DNA from: Dyadobacter pollutisoli
Lineage (GTDB): Bacteria > Bacteroidota > Bacteroidia > Cytophagales > Spirosomataceae
NCBI RefSeq assembly: GCF_026625565.1
Contig: NZ_CP112998.1
Span: forward strand, 4,528,501-4,592,500
Direction: 5' to 3'
Length of the DNA stretch: 64,000 bases
The notes under the pieces: model-generated
What the model was told of the DNA's origin: nothing
Databases searched by the model: none
The model's input: the letters and a program-made list of their open reading frames with translations, nothing else
Shown: piece by piece, positions 24,130 through 34,300 of the stretch
Layout: every line of letters begins with the position of its first letter
Position numbering within the stretch: position 1 is the first letter of the stretch
Position numbers and translations under genes: made by a program

Positions 24130-27100
24130 CTACATCTTTTCCAAAGGGTGCTCTTTCAGCAGCTGATCTGGGGAGTAGAAATCCTTCTTGCTTTCTGTCG
24201 CTGCCCGCACCGCCTTCACTTTTTCCGGCATGATCGCAGGCCCTTTATTTCCGAATGAATTTCTCACGTAAGTAAGCACCGCAGCCACTTCTTCATCCTT
24301 CAATAACCCTGCAAAAGGTGTCATCGGTACCTGGCCAGGATATTTTTGTCCGTTTACCTCAATAGGGCCCAGCAATCCTTTTAGTGCCAGCTTAATCAAA
24401 CGTTCATCATTGCCCAAAACCCAGTTGGTACCAGTCAGCGGTGGAAACCCGGAAGCTGCCAAACCTTTACCGTCGGGCTGGTGGCAGGTTGAACAGTATC
24501 CTTCCTTCGCGTAGATCTGCCGTCCCATGTTGAACAATATCAGCTCCTTGCCTTTCAGACTGGTTGTTGCAACCGTTTGTTTTTCTTTCTTCACATTCTG
24601 GCCGTTCAAGTGGGCAACCGCAGTTTCATGCGCATGGATCATCCAGTCATCTAGTGGCATTTTCTTGGCTTCCGCTAATATCGGTAAACCTTTTTCTTTA
24701 CCTATCCACGAAGCGGCTACAATAGCCACCAGTCTCACGCGGCTATTTTCATCTTTTACCGCCTGCATCAGCAGGTCAGCCTGGTCGGGCACCTGGTGGC
24801 CGGTGTAACGCAACACCTGCACGGCAGCTGCTCTCACGTGGTAATCCTTCGCTTTCAATACTTGCTTCAAAAGCTTCTGATCCACTTTATTCAAGCCCCA
24901 GCTTACCCACAATCCTTCCAGCAGATGATGCTCGTAACGTGGGTCGCTTTTATCCAGACTAGCAGTCCAGGCAGTCAATTTCGGCAAAACTTTCGCAGCG
25001 TCAAGTCCTCTCAGCTCGCGTCTGGTTCTGTATCGTGAGCGGTATTCAGGTAATTTGAGGTTTTCCAAAAGCACGTCAATACTCGCTCCCGCCACTTTTG
25101 CAGGCGTTACCAGCGGTCTCGAAGGGTAGGTAACGCGGTAAACCCTTCCGTGCGAATGGTCACGCAATGGGTCACGTGCATTGTGCTGCATGTGCCCGAT
25201 CAGGATATTGTGCCAGTCGATCACGTATAGCGAGCCGTCCGGTGCGAATTCCATATCCACAGGACGGAAGTTTCTGTCTTCACTTACAATCAGGTCCTGG
25301 CGGTGATGACTTTTGTAGCCAGTACCGTCGTCGGTCAATGTATGTTCTTTGGTCCCTAAGAAACCAATGGTATTATTAATCAAAAAGTCTCCCTGAAGAT
25401 CGTCAGGAAAATGACGGCTCGAAACGAACTCCAAACCAGAGGTCGGTCTTACCAGGTGCGCTCTCTCGATCAGCTGAACTGACTTGTGGTTCGCTTCTCC
25501 ATACCTTGGCAAAACAGAACCAGGTAGCATCCACCGCACATCCGGGCTGGACGTTTCAGCGAAGAACGGCTGTCCCCAATCGTCAAATGCAATACCCCAG
25601 GGGTTAGGAATGGAAAGCTGGGCAGTACGTTCCAGCTTTTTGCGCTGTGGCGTATACCTGTAAAAACCACCGTTCGTTGCACGTACCGGTCCGTAAGAAG
25701 TTTCGACATTGGTATGTAAAAACACCCCTTCGCCGGAGTAAATAGCTCCCGAAGGGTCCACGGTGAATGCGTGGCTATTATGATGGGTATCATGGTCATC
25801 AAACCCGCTCAGCAGAATTTCCACTTTATCGGCCTTGTCATCACCATTGGTATCTGTAAACAGTTTGAGGTTAGTTCCCTGCGAAACGTAAACACCTTCT
25901 GCCGCTATTTCAAACCCAAGCGGAAGGTGCAGTCCGTCGGCAAAAACCGTTTGCTTGTCCGCCTTACCGTCATTATTAGTATCTTCCAGAATGATGATCT
26001 TGTCATCTGGTTTTGAATCACCCGGCTTGTAATGCGGGTAACTTGGCATTGTCGCGATCCACAGCCTGCCTTTGTTGTCAAAGGACATTTGCATTGGTTT
26101 GGCAAGATCTTTAAACTCTTCTTCCGACGCAAAAAGCTCAATTTTATAACCCTCGGGCACTTTTAGCTTTTTAAGGGCATCGTTACCATACAGATATTCA
26201 AGGCTTCCGTTTTTCTCAGGATTGAAATTCGTTTTAACAGGAGGCAATGGCGTCGTGTTCTTATCCGCAGCCGCAAGGTCCATTTTCTCTCCTTTCGAAG
26301 CCGCCAGCCATACTGCTTTGTCGCGGATGTCAGTCATTTCCCTGATCTTCTGGATTTCAGCAGGATAGTTATCAGGGCCAAACGGGTTGTAGCGGCGTCC
26401 ATAAACGTGTACACCATTTGGAATTTTGATGTCATTATGCCACATCCAGTTTTTTTCCATTACCGCATCGTGGACAAGCTGGCGGTTCTTTTCAGCTTTC
26501 GGTGCTGCTTTTCCAAAAACCTGATCAGCTAGCAGTACGCCCAGTTTTTTATAACCTTCCTCATTCAGCTGCGAACCATCAATGGTCAGATCTTCCTTTG
26601 TTTCAGCATACCATTTTTGAGAAGGCGTGAAAGCATCCACGTACAGCACATTGTTCTTTTCCGAAACTTCCTTCATTGCTTTGGCATACAAAAGGATATT
26701 CTCGTTCTCTTTTTTACCATTGGGAAGATCAAATTTTGCGGATAGGTCCTCAAAAGCGATCGGAGAAATGATGGCAAGCTGGGGAGCCGTAGTACCATTG
26801 TATTTCTGGCTCAATGTGTATTTGATAAATGCATCAAGCTCTGCTTTGTAGTTTTCAAGTCCCGCTTTTCCTTCGAAAGACTCATTGTATCCGAAAAAAG
26901 CGAGGATCACATCCGCTTTGTGCCTGGTAAGCCATTCGTCAGGATAGTCGAAATGTCCCTCACTTTGAGAAGGATTGGCGAGCTCGGTCTGGAACTTTTC
27001 AGCTCCCGGAAATGCCCAGGGTGTATTACGGCTGGCATGTGGCCTGAATCCGGGGGTATCGCCGCCATCGCACATATTGCGGATGTACAACATATCCTCT

Positions 27101-27303
27101 GGATACCTTACCTGCATTTCAGTTTCGAAATTGTCGTAATTCATCATTCTTGACCCCAGGTTGTTACCCAGCAGAATGATGTGCGAGCCTTTTTTAACAT
27201 CAATGGACGCGGACTGATTGAATTTGAAAGCACTGAAGCCAATGATGGCCAATACAAATGCTAGGAGCGAAACGGAGACGCTGATTTTCCTGGGTTTAGA
27301 CAT
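24130..27303 (-). CDS. Multidomain PVC-type heme-binding dehydrogenase with SGNH and HEAT domains
   Basis: 1057 residues. After an N-terminal signal anchor (about 8-28) comes an SGNH/GDSL-hydrolase-like domain (about 35-265; GNNLGSRMMNYDNF, then ILAFFGYNES, then TIDGSQLNEEGYKKLG). Next is a beta-propeller of the PVC-type dehydrogenase family (about 375-720; MSFDNKGRLWIATMPSYPHY and DWHNILIGHMQHNARDP). HEAT-like helices follow (about 760-900), then a C-terminal cytochrome c domain with C937-S-T-C940-H941. This suggests a periplasmic enzyme that oxidises a sugar-like substrate and passes electrons to c-heme; the substrate is unknown. It lies 42 nt downstream of the ThuA gene, likely one operon. 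Confidence 0.88.
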   Translation of the reverse strand: MSKPRKISVSVSLLAFVLAIIGFSAFKFNQSASIDVKKGSHIILLGNNLGSRMMNYDNFETEMQVRYPEDMLYIRNMCDGGDTPGFRPHASRNTPWAFPGAEKFQTELANPSQSEGHFDYPDEWLTRHKADVILAFFGYNESFEGKAGLENYKAELDAFIKYTLSQKYNGTTAPQLAIISPIAFEDLSAKFDLPNGKKENENILLYAKAMKEVSEKNNVLYVDAFTPSQKWYAETKEDLTIDGSQLNEEGYKKLGVLLADQVFGKAAPKAEKNRQLVHDAVMEKNWMWHNDIKIPNGVHVYGRRYNPFGPDNYPAEIQKIREMTDIRDKAVWLAASKGEKMDLAAADKNTTPLPPVKTNFNPEKNGSLEYLYGNDALKKLKVPEGYKIELFASEEEFKDLAKPMQMSFDNKGRLWIATMPSYPHYKPGDSKPDDKIIILEDTNNDGKADKQTVFADGLHLPLGFEIAAEGVYVSQGTNLKLFTDTNGDDKADKVEILLSGFDDHDTHHNSHAFTVDPSGAIYSGEGVFLHTNVETSYGPVRATNGGFYRYTPQRKKLERTAQLSIPNPWGIAFDDWGQPFFAETSSPDVRWMLPGSVLPRYGEANHKSVQLIERAHLVRPTSGLEFVSSRHFPDDLQGDFLINNTIGFLGTKEHTLTDDGTGYKSHHRQDLIVSEDRNFRPVDMEFAPDGSLYVIDWHNILIGHMQHNARDPLRDHSHGRVYRVTYPSRPLVTPAKVAGASIDVLLENLKLPEYRSRYRTRRELRGLDAAKVLPKLTAWTASLDKSDPRYEHHLLEGLWVSWGLNKVDQKLLKQVLKAKDYHVRAAAVQVLRYTGHQVPDQADLLMQAVKDENSRVRLVAIVAASWIGKEKGLPILAEAKKMPLDDWMIHAHETAVAHLNGQNVKKEKQTVATTSLKGKELILFNMGRQIYAKEGYCSTCHQPDGKGLAASGFPPLTGTNWVLGNDERLIKLALKGLLGPIEVNGQKYPGQVPMTPFAGLLKDEEVAAVLTYVRNSFGNKGPAIMPEKVKAVRAATESKKDFYSPDQLLKEHPLEKM

Positions 27304-27345
27304 TGATCGGTAATCTTGTAGTTAGATTTAGGAAATATGGGGTAT

Positions 27346-28218
27346 TTATTTTGCCTCGCGGTAAGGAACCTGAATGTCAAGCTTGCCTTTCCATTCTTTG
27401 GGAACCTTTTTGCCAAGCTCCCAGTGAATAGCATTGACAACCAGTCGCTGGAATGGTTCAAGCCTGAAATCTTCGGGATGGCCGAGCGTGGTCATGAACA
27501 CTTTACCTCCAAAAGAATTAGTACCCGTCCAGGCGACAGGGTTTTCAATAGCCTCCTTGTCAGGATTCACCGATTTGCCCATTAGCAACCAGGTTGAGCC
27601 TTTGGTAGGATAGTCCGGCAAAACGCGGTACAACCATGAACGGGCATGAAAAGGGCCTTTTACTCCTGTCAAAATAGGATTATTGGCTTGCTCGGGAATG
27701 ACGGTCACGTCGGTACTGCTGTTGTGTCCGTAATGCGTGTGTTTCGCCGCTCCGCCCCAGCCCGGAGGCGAATTCAATGCAAATTCACCGAATGCGTTCC
27801 ATTTCTCGCTTTCGTGTCCTTTTGGGAAATTAAATGCGTGGGTGGTTGTGCGGAAGCCCATTACCGGCTTTCCAGTTTTAAGGTATGCTTCAATGAGTGC
27901 CAGCTGATCGGGAGGCAGTTGTCTCCAGCGCAGGTAAAAAACAGCCAGATCTGCATCCTTCAATGCTTCCAGGCCCGGAATATTTTTTTCACTGTTGTGG
28001 TCGGGATATGCTTTCAGTACGATGGTTTTCATACCGTAATTTTTTTCCAGTTCAGCCGCAATGATCGGCAGAGTTTCCTCTCCGCTGTATTCATGGTCAC
28101 CCGTCACGAAAACCACCAATGGCTTTTTGTTTTTGGATTGTGCTTTTGCCTGGCCGGTGAATGTGAGGCCAATAACCGCCAGTACGAGCAAGGAAACGCA
28201 GAATTGCTTTAAATTCAT
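27346..28218 (-). CDS. Secreted ThuA domain protein (trehalose-utilisation-like)
   Basis: 290 residues from the ATG at 28218. An upstream in-frame ATG at 28278 adds 20 residues but would bury the signal peptide MNLKQFCVSLLVLAVIGLTF. The mature protein starts with KKPLVVFVTGDHEYSGEETLPIIA, a class-I glutamine-amidotransferase-like ThuA fold, and continues with DLAVFYLRWRQLPPDQLALIEAYLKTGKPVMGFRT and GGKVFMTTLGHPEDF. ThuA domains are common in Bacteroidota and Planctomycetes glycoside catabolism, often beside PVC-type dehydrogenases, as here. Biochemical activity is not established. It is the promoter-proximal gene of the pair. Confidence 0.88.
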   Translation of the reverse strand: MNLKQFCVSLLVLAVIGLTFTGQAKAQSKNKKPLVVFVTGDHEYSGEETLPIIAAELEKNYGMKTIVLKAYPDHNSEKNIPGLEALKDADLAVFYLRWRQLPPDQLALIEAYLKTGKPVMGFRTTTHAFNFPKGHESEKWNAFGEFALNSPPGWGGAAKHTHYGHNSSTDVTVIPEQANNPILTGVKGPFHARSWLYRVLPDYPTKGSTWLLMGKSVNPDKEAIENPVAWTGTNSFGGKVFMTTLGHPEDFRLEPFQRLVVNAIHWELGKKVPKEWKGKLDIQVPYREAK

Positions 28219-28321
28219 CTTACAATTTTTAAGGTTCAATCTTAGTGAGTTTAGAATATAAGTGGAAGACTGTTTCATCCTACTTTTCCCTTACTTTTTC
28301 ATAAGACAATTCAGACGGTAT

Positions 28322-29008
28322 CTATAAAAATCGCACCCCTACTGTCAGCGACACCCTGGACAGGTCTACGCTGTTATCCTTTGACAAACGGAGAACTTCG
28401 GTATTGATTTCAGTTTCTCTTTTCAGCCGGTATACCGCGCCCATCATGGCTGAGCCGGTAAGGTTAAGCGCAAATTTATTCGTCAAACGGTGCTCAATTC
28501 CAACACTGAACCCCCAGCCCATTGTTTTGCCGGTAAATGTAAATTGCTCCGCCCCCGCCACCGTTTTATTTTGATACGGTTGATATCCAAGAAGAAAGGA
28601 CGCTAAAACAGTGCTCTTATTATTTTCGAGAAATGTGCGGTGGATCAATGAGCCGCTGAAATGCTGAACGGTTACATCCTCGCTCAGATCTTTGTCATCT
28701 CCTGCCTTGCTCTGGTAACGTTCGTATTTGAGGCCAAACCCTACCCTTTTCCATTTAAAATAAGAGACTTCCCCGCCAAATGCGATACCCGATTTCAGAT
28801 TTTTAATGTAGTTTTTGTTCGAAGCATTCAGCCTTCTTCCCGACCTGAATAAGCGGTATCCGTAGCCCCCGTTCAACCCGAAGCTCCATTTGGGAAATAC
28901 CTCTTCCTGATGAGCCTCTTCCGGCTCCTTTCTCCATTCGACCTGCGCACTCAGCGGCAGCCACGATAGGCAAAAAATGAGCAACAAGAAGGGAAAATAT
29001 TTATTCAT
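28322..29008 (-). CDS. Predicted outer-membrane beta-barrel protein
   Basis: 228 residues with a signal peptide (MNKYFPFLLLIFCLSWLPLSAQ). The mature part alternates aromatic and polar residues in repeated strands (KWSFGLNGGYGYRLF, GIAFGGEVSYFKWKRVGFGLKYERY, TMGWGFSVGIEHRLTNKFALNLTGSAMMG), and the last strand ends VSLTVGVRFL. This is the pattern of a small 8-stranded outer-membrane barrel. No functional family is recognised. It is a single gene between the ThuA gene and the repeat-flanked cassette. Confidence 0.8.
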   Translation of the reverse strand: MNKYFPFLLLIFCLSWLPLSAQVEWRKEPEEAHQEEVFPKWSFGLNGGYGYRLFRSGRRLNASNKNYIKNLKSGIAFGGEVSYFKWKRVGFGLKYERYQSKAGDDKDLSEDVTVQHFSGSLIHRTFLENNKSTVLASFLLGYQPYQNKTVAGAEQFTFTGKTMGWGFSVGIEHRLTNKFALNLTGSAMMGAVYRLKRETEINTEVLRLSKDNSVDLSRVSLTVGVRFL

Positions 29009-29089
29009 TGGTTGAAAAACGACGGATTTTACCAGATTTCAAAACTACTAACTTCGAGGCAAAATCACCTTTCTCAAACTATATATTTG

Positions 29090-29199
29090 TCAAATAACTG
29101 GCTTAATTCCTTCTTTTTTAAGCTTTTCAATCACAAACTGCCCGATTGCCCTGCCTTGTACCTGGCCGTTTTCAATGGCGTCGCGGTAGTGGATGCCTC
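29090..29199 (-). pseudogene. Duplicated 3'-end fragment of the haloperoxidase gene (direct repeat 1)
   Basis: 110 bp identical at every base to 30015-30124, the 3' end of the intact haloperoxidase-type gene, in the same orientation. It encodes the last 35 codons (GIHYRDAIENGQVQGRAIGQ to the stop) without the rest of the gene. The 14 nt beyond the stop are also similar but not identical. With the intact copy it flanks an 815-bp AT-rich insert as a direct repeat. Recombination between the copies would delete the insert. Confidence 0.95.
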
Positions 29200-29215
29200 T
29201 TTTTTCAATCAGACG

Positions 29216-29569
29216 TTAGCGATCAAGATATTCCTTTAATTCTTCTTTTAGTCGGTAATAGTATTTTATTTTTTGATTCAATATAAAATCCTTATCGGAA
29301 GAAGTGTTCATCTTCAAAGGTGGATCAAAATTCTTATCAACTACTTTTATAGTGATTACATCCCCCATACCCAAGAGCTTGTTTGACCATTCCAAGCTGT
29401 CGTTTGTAACTGAATTAAGTCCTCCTATTACAATACCTATCTCTTGTGTCTCTTCATCCTTGCGCATAATTGAACTAAGGATACATGTTATAACATAATG
29501 TTGCGTATCGATACCCGCAGTACATAAATGTTCGGAATTTAATTCAACTTCAAATCCGTAATTAAGCAT
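29216..29569 (-). CDS. Unknown small cytoplasmic protein in the repeat-flanked cassette
   Basis: 117 residues, soluble, rich in beta-type and charged segments: MLNYGFEVELNSEHLCTAGI, then IGIVIGGLNSVTNDSLEWSN, MGDVITIKVVD, and a helical Lys/Glu-rich C-terminus ending KEELKEYLDR. I recall a family of small Bacteroidota proteins with the same general plan (an opening FEV-LN-LCTAGID, a middle 'GLNS', a DVITIKVV strand) but cannot name it. The lack of a signal and the adjacent membrane protein are compatible with a polymorphic-toxin immunity role, which is only a guess. It has fewer GC-rich codons than its neighbours. It ends 17 nt from direct repeat 1. Confidence 0.7.
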   Translation of the reverse strand: MLNYGFEVELNSEHLCTAGIDTQHYVITCILSSIMRKDEETQEIGIVIGGLNSVTNDSLEWSNKLLGMGDVITIKVVDKNFDPPLKMNTSSDKDFILNQKIKYYYRLKEELKEYLDR

Positions 29570-29577
29570 AGTGTATT

Positions 29578-29877
29578 TTAAAAAAATTGATTATACGTTA
29601 AACTAACAATTGCCCTATTTAGAAAAATCGAATCCCTTCCGACGCTCTTTAACATATAGGACGAATCAGCTGAAAGCAATTTTTCGATCTCTGTCTTGGT
29701 TCGATTTCTGGAATTGAGAGTTTTAACCGGTCCTTTCAAATCATTTTCAGTTTCAGCATATCCTTCTCTCATGTAGGAGATGGAAATAGCTTGATCTACT
29801 ATTGAAAATGCACTAAATACAATGATGATCAACAAAAGTAGCAGGCAAACAAAAAAAGAGATTTTCCACTTCTTCAT
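29578..29877 (-). CDS. Unknown single-span membrane protein in the repeat-flanked cassette
   Basis: 99 residues from the ATG at 29877; an in-frame ATG at 29964 would give 128 and adds a plausible but unsupported N-terminus. The chosen start gives MKKWKISFFVCLLLLLIIIV, one strong membrane helix (about 5-24) that may also act as an anchor. The rest is polar and exposed: QAISISYMREGYAETENDLK, then NRTKTEIEKLLSADSSYMLK, ending YNQFF. It precedes the 117-residue gene by 8 nt, so both are probably co-transcribed. No family recognised. Composition is AT-rich, unlike the flanking genes, consistent with acquisition. Confidence 0.65.
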   Translation of the reverse strand: MKKWKISFFVCLLLLLIIIVFSAFSIVDQAISISYMREGYAETENDLKGPVKTLNSRNRTKTEIEKLLSADSSYMLKSVGRDSIFLNRAIVSLTYNQFF

Positions 29878-30014
29878 ATCTAGGTCAAACAAGTGCCGAA
29901 AGCTATGAAAATACGCTTTGATCCAAAATTCTTCCGGAAAAAGTTTCCATGAGGCATGCCTCATTTATCCGGTGGAAATCAATAGGAGTTGAAGAAAAAT
30001 AAAACTATATTATC

Positions 30015-30124
30015 TCAAATAACTGGCTTAATTCCTTCTTTTTTAAGCTTTTCAATCACAAACTGCCCGATTGCCCTGCCTTGTACCTGGCCGTTTTCAA
30101 TGGCGTCGCGGTAGTGGATGCCTC
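30015..30124. repeat. Direct repeat 2: gene-resident copy of the 110-bp duplication
   Basis: Identical to 29090-29199 over all 110 positions, same orientation, 925 bp apart start to start. It comprises the stop codon, 35 codons and 2 nt of the haloperoxidase-type gene. Confidence 0.97.
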
Positions 30125-31331
30125 CGTATAAACGCGAAATGGCCGCCTCCTCGGCTGCTTGTCTGAATGATTTGAAATCCCGGGTTGGCAAATCGAATAT
30201 CACTTCTGTGTCGTCCCGGAATGTAAAATTGTCGCCAAGCAGGTAGGTCAGCGTCTCCGATACCGCGGTTGAAATCACGCTATGCCCGCTGGTGTACTCA
30301 GGAAAAGGCGGCGTTTGCAAAAGAGGCTGCCATTTGGGATCCATGTACCTGTTGATCACGGTTTCGGGCCTGATACGGTTGCTGCGGTATTTTTCGTCCC
30401 AGCAACTGATGAACGCATCCATCAATGTTGCCGCTACCAATGCATGCACCATTATTCCTTTGTCCAGGTCCAAATTCGCCCGGGCAGTAGCAATCCCGGT
30501 AATGTTCATCCAGTGCCCGCCCGGACTGATTTTCTTAAAACCGATCGACATATGCCCCGAAGTGTTGATCGCAAACGGGTTACAGTCCCAGTATGATGCT
30601 ATAAAGCGTTCTTTCTCTGTCAGTCGTTTGCCAACTTGGTACACTTCGGTCGCCAGCTTATAAAATTCACTAGTCGAATCTTTGCTAAACTCCACCGGAG
30701 GCTTTGGCACAAACTGGTTACACGAATCGATGAGCATCGGGCGGATCGTTTTCCAATGCGGCTCGATGCCTTCCATATATCCCGGTGGGGTCGGGTACCA
30801 GTAGCTATCCCCTTTTGTAGGACGATATCTTAGCCTGGTACTGAGTTTAAGGTATCCGTCAGTGGCTGCATTTGCGGCGATTTTTTTTGCCACTTCCTGC
30901 GCCACAGCCACCGCCTGGTCAATGGTTCTCTGCGTGTGTCCTTCCCGCAGCAGCGCTATGATCAGTTTTTTCTGATCCTCTTCCAACATATATCCCGATG
31001 GCAGTATCAGTCTCCCCGTTTCCAGTATGCAGTAAAGCGCCGCCATTTGGTAATCATAACCAGTGGCAGCTTCTATTTTAATGGGTTCAATGCTCTTGAT
31101 AAATGAGGTCGGGGCCACGATCTGCTTGTTGTTCTGAGCGACGATCTCGTATGCTCCCATCATGCAATAAGTATAAAAACGGCTCGCCGCAGGCGGATTC
31201 ACGACGTCGTGGATCATGACCATTGTCACCGAAAAGACGGCAGGCTGCAAATGCTTACGCAGCTCGTCTTTTGCACTAGCAATGCCGCCAAATTGACTCA
31301 AAAACAATATAATCAGTAAAAACCTACGCAT
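30015..31331 (-). CDS. Vanadium-dependent haloperoxidase / PAP2-type phosphatase, secreted
   Basis: 438 residues with a signal peptide (MRRFLLIILFLSQFGGIASA). The PAP2/haloperoxidase vanadate- or phosphate-binding motifs are present: YTSGHSVISTAVSETL (SGH) and SRLYGGIHYRDAIENG with H406 and D409, in the order of family motifs 2 and 3. Such proteins are either haloperoxidases or acid phosphatases; the sequence cannot decide. The start codon overlaps the stop of the upstream VCBS gene (TAATG), so translation is probably coupled. Its last 110 bp are duplicated at 29090-29199. Confidence 0.9.
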   Translation of the reverse strand: MRRFLLIILFLSQFGGIASAKDELRKHLQPAVFSVTMVMIHDVVNPPAASRFYTYCMMGAYEIVAQNNKQIVAPTSFIKSIEPIKIEAATGYDYQMAALYCILETGRLILPSGYMLEEDQKKLIIALLREGHTQRTIDQAVAVAQEVAKKIAANAATDGYLKLSTRLRYRPTKGDSYWYPTPPGYMEGIEPHWKTIRPMLIDSCNQFVPKPPVEFSKDSTSEFYKLATEVYQVGKRLTEKERFIASYWDCNPFAINTSGHMSIGFKKISPGGHWMNITGIATARANLDLDKGIMVHALVAATLMDAFISCWDEKYRSNRIRPETVINRYMDPKWQPLLQTPPFPEYTSGHSVISTAVSETLTYLLGDNFTFRDDTEVIFDLPTRDFKSFRQAAEEAAISRLYGGIHYRDAIENGQVQGRAIGQFVIEKLKKEGIKPVI

Positions 31332-34300
31332 TAATTTTCTTTGTTTTCATAAAACTGAAGCGACTCATTAAACGCCCCGATCACTATAACCCGCTCCTTG
31401 TTAATGGTCACATCGACTGCCGATTTCACGTCGCCCGACACCGATAAACCTGATATCGGCTGGTCCATATATTTGAACCCGCCTTTTCCGTCGCCGGTCA
31501 GCAGGCATCCGTAGTTCGCATCCATACTTCCCAGTTTCAAACGGTTATCCGCCTTATTTCCCAACAGCAGCAGATCCTTTTTACCATCATGATTAAAATC
31601 CTGGACAAGTATGTTAGTAACTGGCGCAAACTGCGCCTGCACAGGCAAAACATTCCTTTCAAACTGACCTCCTTTGTTCAAAAAGCAGACCGTACGGGTC
31701 TCATTCATTTCCAGTTTGGCTGCCTTGCTAAGATCCTCGGGTGAAAACATTTCCTTGATCGATGCATTTGCGTAGTCTTTGTAGTAAGGAAATTTCTTAC
31801 GCATTGGATAAATCTGATCATTCAGCTCGTCGCGGCTTACGAATGGGTACGATTTCCCTTGCACATAAAAGCAGAAAAACGGGTCAATGGAGCCATTTTT
31901 GTCAAAATCCGCGAAGTACAATTCCGCAGGCTGTTCTTTTGAAGCCTTGATCTGCGAGTTAAGTCCCAGATTTCCCGCTAGCAGGTCGGGTTTTCCGTCG
32001 CCGTCCAGGTCTTCTATTTTCAATGAGGCCCACATTCCGCTCTCTTCATTTTTGAAATATTTCGCAGTTTGATCTTCAAAATCCTTTCCATTGTAAGAAA
32101 AGACCTTGATCGGCATCATTTCTCCACAGATCACCAGCTCCACGCTGCCATCACCATTGAGATCCGCCCATTGTGCGTCGGTCACCATTCCCACTTTGAA
32201 AAACGGTGATTCCTTTACCGAAAAAATGCCTTTTCCGTCATTAATAAGCAGATACGAAACCGGTGCTTCGGGATAGCGGCCAGGGATAATGCGCCCTCCC
32301 ACGAAGAGGTCCGCATCACCGTCTTTGTCAAAATCAAATGGACGTACACAGGACTTGCTGCTCGCTTTTAAATTAGGCGTGGAGAGTACCGACAGGTTCA
32401 GCTTTCCTTTTCCGTCATTCAGATAAATTTCGTCCTGCAATGAAACAGTATTGGGTTCAAACATCGAATAACCTCCTTTACCGATGTAGAGATCGTCGAA
32501 ACCATCGCCATTTGCATCAAAGAAGACAGCAGCTGTCGCCGCGGAAATACTTTCATCCCCTACCGCAAAATCAGGCATTTCAGCGAATGTGCCATTATTT
32601 TTTTGCAACCAGATCTCCGCCTTCTTGTTTTGGTCCCCGCTTACAAAAATATCGTCCAGCCCATCTTTGTTCACATCACCCTTCGCTACGATCGGGCCGG
32701 TCTGCGAGTACATCGACAACATGAGCGGCTGTCTTTTAAAATCATTTTCATTAAAACCCTCGTGCCGGTACGCAATAACACTTTGTTGCTTTTTAAAAAC
32801 AGGATTCATTTCAAAAGACATCGTGTTTTTCTCTGCCTGCTTTTTATCCTTTTTTTCAATGGTCAGCAATTGATTGGCTTTTACCTGCCGTAGCGTTTCC
32901 TCGGTACCATCCGGCCATACCACTTGTACAGAATCTGCTACCGTTTCCTTTCCCAGGCCAAAATGCAGCCTCAGCGGCATGCAGGACAGGTATCCCCGGT
33001 TAGGGTTCAATTCCTGATATTGTAATTTACCTTTGTTAAAAACCGAAATTTTGGCCCCGACGCTGTTCCGGTTAACCGACTTTTCTTTTAGTTTGAGTTG
33101 CAGCCACGAGCCGCCGTTTTGCTCTCGGCCCATGTTTTGGTACACAAATGCGGGGTCATTGATATTGCTCACCACCAGGTCCAGGTCCCCATCATTGTCA
33201 AGGTCGGCATAAACGGCACCGCTGGAAATGGATGGCTCCTGCATACCCCATACGTCCTGCATTTTGGTAAAAGTAAGATCCTGATTATTGCGGAAAATAT
33301 AGCTAGCCAGCTTGGTAGAAGGCATGGCTTTGATCAGGTCCATCAGCTGCACGGGTTCCTTGTCCACTGCTCTCCTGACCTTGTAGTCGCCCCAGTATTT
33401 GAGAAAATCCTTGTTAGTATAATCCCTCAGATACCCATTGGACACGAAGAGGTCTTTATAACCGTCGTTGTCAAAATCTGCAAAAAGCGGGCTCCAACTC
33501 CAATCCGTGTTGGAAACGCCGGCGAACTGCGCGATCTCGCTGAATGTACCGTCGCCATTGTTCAACTGCAGCATGTTCCGCATGTATTGCTTGTGCAGGT
33601 CCTGGCTCGTCATGAGTTCAAACGACTCATAGTTTTCCTGAAGTTGCAATAATTTCTGACGCTGGTTATCCTCCGGAAGCATGTCGAGCGACATGACATC
33701 GGGAAGTCCGTCGTTATTGAAATCGGCAATGTCGATACCCATTGAAAACTGGGCGAGGTGCCGGAAATATTGTTTGGTAACATCCGTGAATGTCCCGTTT
33801 TTGTTGTTGATGTAAAGGTAATCGGGCTCGTTGTAGTCGTTTGTAACATATATATCTTGCCAGCCGTCCAGATTCACATCGGCAATGGCCATTCCCAACC
33901 CGAATGTGAGCGGATACTGATGAATACCGGACTTTTGGGTTACTTCTACAAAATGATTTTTCTGATTTTCAAATAGTTTGTTTCCTGCCAGCGCATCCGT
34001 TTCCTGCCTGAACTTGGCCAGTTCCATATTGTCGATTTTCTTGACACTATGGTTGAGCAGCATCATATCCAGATCACCGTCATTGTCGTAGTCAAAAAAA
34101 GCCGCCTGGGTGCTGTAACTGATATTGTCCAGCCCGTATTCCTTAGCCTGGTCTATAAATTTGAGATTACCCTGATTGATGAACAGTTGATTCTTACGTT
34201 TTGCGTCCTCGACTTTGCCTGAGTAGCAAATGTGGATATCGAGCAGCCCGTCGCCATTCACGTCGGCCATGGTCACCCCGGTTTTCCACCCTCCTTTTCT

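Noticed and set aside
29090..29199. Insertion-sequence end as explanation for the 110-bp repeat
   Set aside because: The repeat encodes the C-terminus of the neighbouring protein, has no terminal inverted repeats, and no transposase lies between the copies.
33098..33652. 184-residue plus-strand open frame
   Set aside because: It is the mirror of the Asp-rich repeats in the VCBS protein and has no signal or fold of its own.
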